A stretch of 64,000 nt of DNA from Torreya grandis. Taxonomy: Eukaryota; Streptophyta; Pinopsida; Cupressales; Taxaceae. Location: the NCBI GenBank assembly GCA_037957365.1, contig JARHVA010001427.1, forward strand, positions 2,329,501 through 2,393,500, written 5' to 3'. Both the position numbers and the translations under genes were made by a program. The notes beneath the pieces are model-generated. The model had not been told where the DNA came from, ran no database searches, and saw only the letters and a program-made list of their open reading frames with translations. Of the stretch, positions 60,941 to 64,000 are shown piece after piece; the stretch's first letter is position 1, and each line of letters opens with the position of its first letter.

Positions 60941-62964
60941 TTAAAATAGATGTTTTATGTTAAGTTGTGTCAAATTTTTCTCAAGATTTGAAAATTTAAA
61001 CCAAGGGGATAAAGAACTTTCTTAAAACATTTCATTTGGTGCATAAAATTAACACTTTTTTAGATTGAAAATTATTAAAAATGTTTGTCTTATACTTTTT
61101 TGTTTTTTTGTAGAAAACAAAGAGTGTGTGTATGCTCTCCCCCATCCCATATAGGGAAATTGGGTGACCAAAGTGCCTTTTCACTTGCAATTTATGCCAG
61201 TCCAAGGTTTAGAAAGAATGTTTTCAAGGATCTCCCTAAACCCCACATGGTTTGGGTGATCTAAAATCAACCTCTAAAGTATTTTCATTTAGTTTTATTT
61301 TATGAGACCTGTCTTGTGAAGGGGATTTCATGCTTCTTTATGATTTATTAAGGAAATATTTGACCCAAGGTTTCATCTCCTAGCATTTTTTCAACCTCAC
61401 TCCATGATAGTGTTTACAAATTAGGATATGCATACTACAAGAGCTAGGGGGTTGAGCAGCTAACCTCTCCTTTCATAATGAAAACCTGAGTCAAGTCTAT
61501 TTAAATAGGGGATTCCACTAAAAATTCCATAGATGGAATTTCTATGCAAAGGAATATACCCTTGCATTATAATTTAATTGGTATGAAATCTATTGATGTG
61601 AGGAATATCTAGTGTTAATCACACTTGGGATCATCTAGATAGTCAAAAAATTAATTTTTAGACAAACCCCACATGTCACAGACATATTGTTGATGCAAGG
61701 TGAGTAGCTCGAAGGTTTATGTTTCTATACAATCTCTTGGGAGAAGGGAGGTGTACAAACCTTACTACTTCATGAGCTTCTCTTTCTGGATTAACACTTA
61801 AAATCCTTCCAATAGAATTTATATAGATGGATTTCAATAACACAATACAACCTTGTCAGTTATAAGATTGAGGAAATTATACTTAGATGTATTTGGTATT
61901 TTTCCTTTGCTTACTTGGTCTCTTAAGTCTAAAACTTTGTTTGCCTTCCCATGTCAAAATGAGTTTTGTTTCCACATTAATCAATTATTTAAGGATGTAT
62001 TATGTCATCCATTTGGCACCTTGTTTTTACCTTAGTCTTTTTTTTTTAAATGTTGTGTGTCACTTAATTGAAATGGGCAGCATTACGCTACCCAAATAAT
62101 TTCAAGTTTTTGTTCCTTAGAGTCTTTGAAACCAACCATTATTTACACCTTTAGAGAGTGATAATGCCATTATGTTGATCGAATAATCTCATAGACTTAT
62201 TTTATCTTGTGTATAAGTTTCAATCTTTCAAACCAATCCACAGGTGTTTTTAGAGCCTTTATTTAGTACCATTATGCCATTCAAATTTTCCTAGCTTGTT
62301 TGTTCAAAAATCCAAGTTTTCCTAAGTTGAGTTTTTAATTAACTTTGACATGTTTGAATTCAAATATTTACTAATTTATGTTTATGCCTTATCTAATTGG
62401 GGTTTAGACACCAATATTTCTCTTTTTAGTTGCATGACTTAGTTTAATTCTTTACCCAAATCTGAAAACTATTTGTTTATGACTTTCTTTAGGAGAAAAT
62501 AGTCTATCTCCAAGTGCCTTATTCCAATTTTATCAAGTTCATGTCTAAATTCAAGTGCCTAGTCTATGCCAAGGTGTTCCAAGTTTGTTAGATTAAATAC
62601 CTATTTGTAAGTCTAGATTTTGACACTACATTTAGCCAAAAGTCCTATAACATGCTTTGTTTGAGCCTAGACTTTGATACCACATTGGATAAAAGACCTA
62701 GCAACCTTTATTTTTCCTATATTAGACCTATTTGGAACACTTTGAACCTAGATTTTGGCATTTCATTTTTAATTCATCCACTTGACCTTTTTGTGTGAGA
62801 CATTTAAACATTAGACATTTAACGTTATACTATTTTATACCAAATCCTAGCATAGACCATTTCAGAGTTACAACTCCATCCTTTGACCAAGTTATATCAA
62901 TTTTAAACCTTTTGTATTTTATATTTTGTATAACTCTAACCCCTTTTATCATGAAACATTCACT

Positions 62965-64000
62965 ATTGATTCAAACATGTCTCACTATACTCATAGTGGC
63001 ATCGTGTACAATCTAGGGTATAGTAATGTGGTCGCATAAGAAGAATTTGTTCAATACCCCTATGGAGATGATGCAATTTATGAGATGGATTATTATACAC
63101 CTTACAACACTCAAATGGGGGAACATAATCATGATCCTTTGGCCTATTATTTGTTCAACACACATCCAAACTTGGAGTAGGACTAAGAATAAATGGAATA
63201 ATACCTAACTAGCATACCTTGTATTACAAAACAAGTCCAACATCAACCATACTAAATTAAAATGCCATTTAAATATGACCCTTATTTTTTTATCATCACT
63301 TAATTATACATAAGGATGAAGTCTTAATCAAAGATGTGAAAGTAGGGGCTAAGTTTTTGATAGACTCTCCCCATGAAAACTTACCAATGCTAATAACAGT
63401 ACCATATAACATGCCTTATAATCAAAATATCAAACAAGCCTCTTCTATAAATCCTCAAGTTATAGTACCAATGCCATATTAAGACCCTTGTATGATTTTA
63501 ATATTAAAAGGCCTCATGGAGGATAAATTCATACAAATGTAGATAACATACCAAACCTATCTAAACTTAGTGTGCAACTTCAACAACATGACCATGTTAA
63601 ATGCTCCTCTTATTGAGTTAGCTCCAAAAAAAGTATTAATTGAATTGACAAGCCAAGAAAATTAGGGTATATAACCATTCATACAAATTACTTTGGTTGG
63701 ATACATGTTAATTACCCTAGCCATTAAAGAAGTGTCTTCTACTTCTATGTAGAATAATGAGCCAAACATAGTGGAAAATACACAAGTATCATCTAATTTA
63801 GACCAAAGTGGTGTAAATGCACAAATAACTCATCCAAAACAAAATGCACCTTTATTTAACACCACGAGTAGTTCATAAATATAGGGGGTAGGAGATATTA
63901 TCTCCCAACCTAAACAAATAATTGCCTCTAATCCTCAACCAATAGCTTCTTTAAACACCCAACCTCAAGGATTAAGTAGTCAAGTAATGACTAATATCAT
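62965..64000 (+). pseudogene. Gag amino-terminal region of element F (broken)
   Basis: The opening IDSNMSHYTHSG matches MDPNMYSYTHSG of E, with the start ATG decayed to ATT at 62965. It is followed by EEFVQYPYGDD (E: EEMVQDPYIDN). Further on, VLIKDVKVGAKFL near 63320 and PHENL near 63370 match the E tract. The part after 63760 is Gln/Asn/Pro-rich as in E. Stops and frame changes are frequent, and the capsid core lies beyond the window. Confidence 0.78.

Larger units (their letters stand above)
60137..62964 (+). other. Long 5' leader of element F
   Basis: No conserved protein. It holds two 20-nt arrays and a 40-bp tandem duplication (listed). The tract 62590-62720 matches 49078-49200 of E on the opposite strand. 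The overlapping frames at 61853-62099 are not supported. Confidence 0.65.
59233..64000 (+). mobile_element. Element F: 5' part of a relative of E
   Basis: Plus-strand LTR, primer site, 2.8-kb leader and gag opening, running off the right edge. Gag opening, leader tract and inner LTR end are homologous to E in inverted orientation. Leader length also matches E. Confidence 0.8.

Noticed and set aside
1..64000. Intact host gene or a bacterial-type defence system
   Set aside because: No long intact frame, no operon-like layout, and every readable domain belongs to LTR retrotransposons.

Overview
The window is intergenic DNA from a plant nuclear genome and is almost entirely nested, long-dead LTR retrotransposons. 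I found no intact host gene, no rRNA or tRNA gene and no CRISPR array. The plant assignment rests on the Ty3/gypsy and Ty1/copia lineages seen: Tat-like elements with a second (archaeal-type) RNase H, and a gypsy element primed by tRNA-Asp. The AT-richness, near absence of CpG, and long elements decayed by C-to-T/G-to-A changes suggest a large, heavily methylated genome such as a gymnosperm or another large-genome seed plant. The species cannot be named.

Layout. (A) About 342-8440, minus strand: degenerate Ty3/gypsy element with gag, protease, RT-RNase H, integrase and a tRNA-Asp primer site. (B) Remnant of a minus-strand gypsy element: 5' LTR 24020-25095, gag about 23680-22380, protease about 22010-21560. 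A second RNase H (8970-8460) is displaced 12.5 kb by insertion of element C. (C) 8977-21510, plus strand: element with TGTTGGC-like/GCCAATA ends and target duplication gtacc/atacc, carrying one unrecognised Tyr/Pro-rich ORF. (C2) 11705-20045, plus strand: copia-like gag-only element with about 2.45-kb LTRs and a perfect tgttt duplication, inserted into the ORF of C.

25096-28668 is mostly unassigned, with one degenerate coding-like tract (26649-27430). (D) 28674-35580, minus strand: LARD-like element with 1.2-kb LTRs, a perfect atttc duplication and a non-coding interior. (H) 36000-36240, minus strand: tail of a gypsy integrase. (E) 36536-52909, minus strand: complete-length Tat-like element of 16.4 kb with a perfect tttat duplication, all domains recognisable, a 2.2-kb 3' untranslated region containing repeat arrays, and a 2.8-kb leader. 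(S) 53396-54127, plus strand: small spliced-looking pseudogene of unknown identity. (G) about 54139-59190, plus strand: gypsy gag-protease remnant. (F) about 59233 to the window end, plus strand: LTR, leader and gag of a relative of E, in inverted orientation to it.

Insertion order read from the nesting: C2 entered C, which entered B; E and D entered older sequence that includes H. The most unusual signals are a set of stem-loop units in the 3' region of E whose arms change on both sides together, the split ORF of C, the four-zinc-knuckle gag-only element C2, the protease-to-RNase-H layout of B, and 20-nt arrays with CpG-containing near-palindromes around S and in the leader of F.
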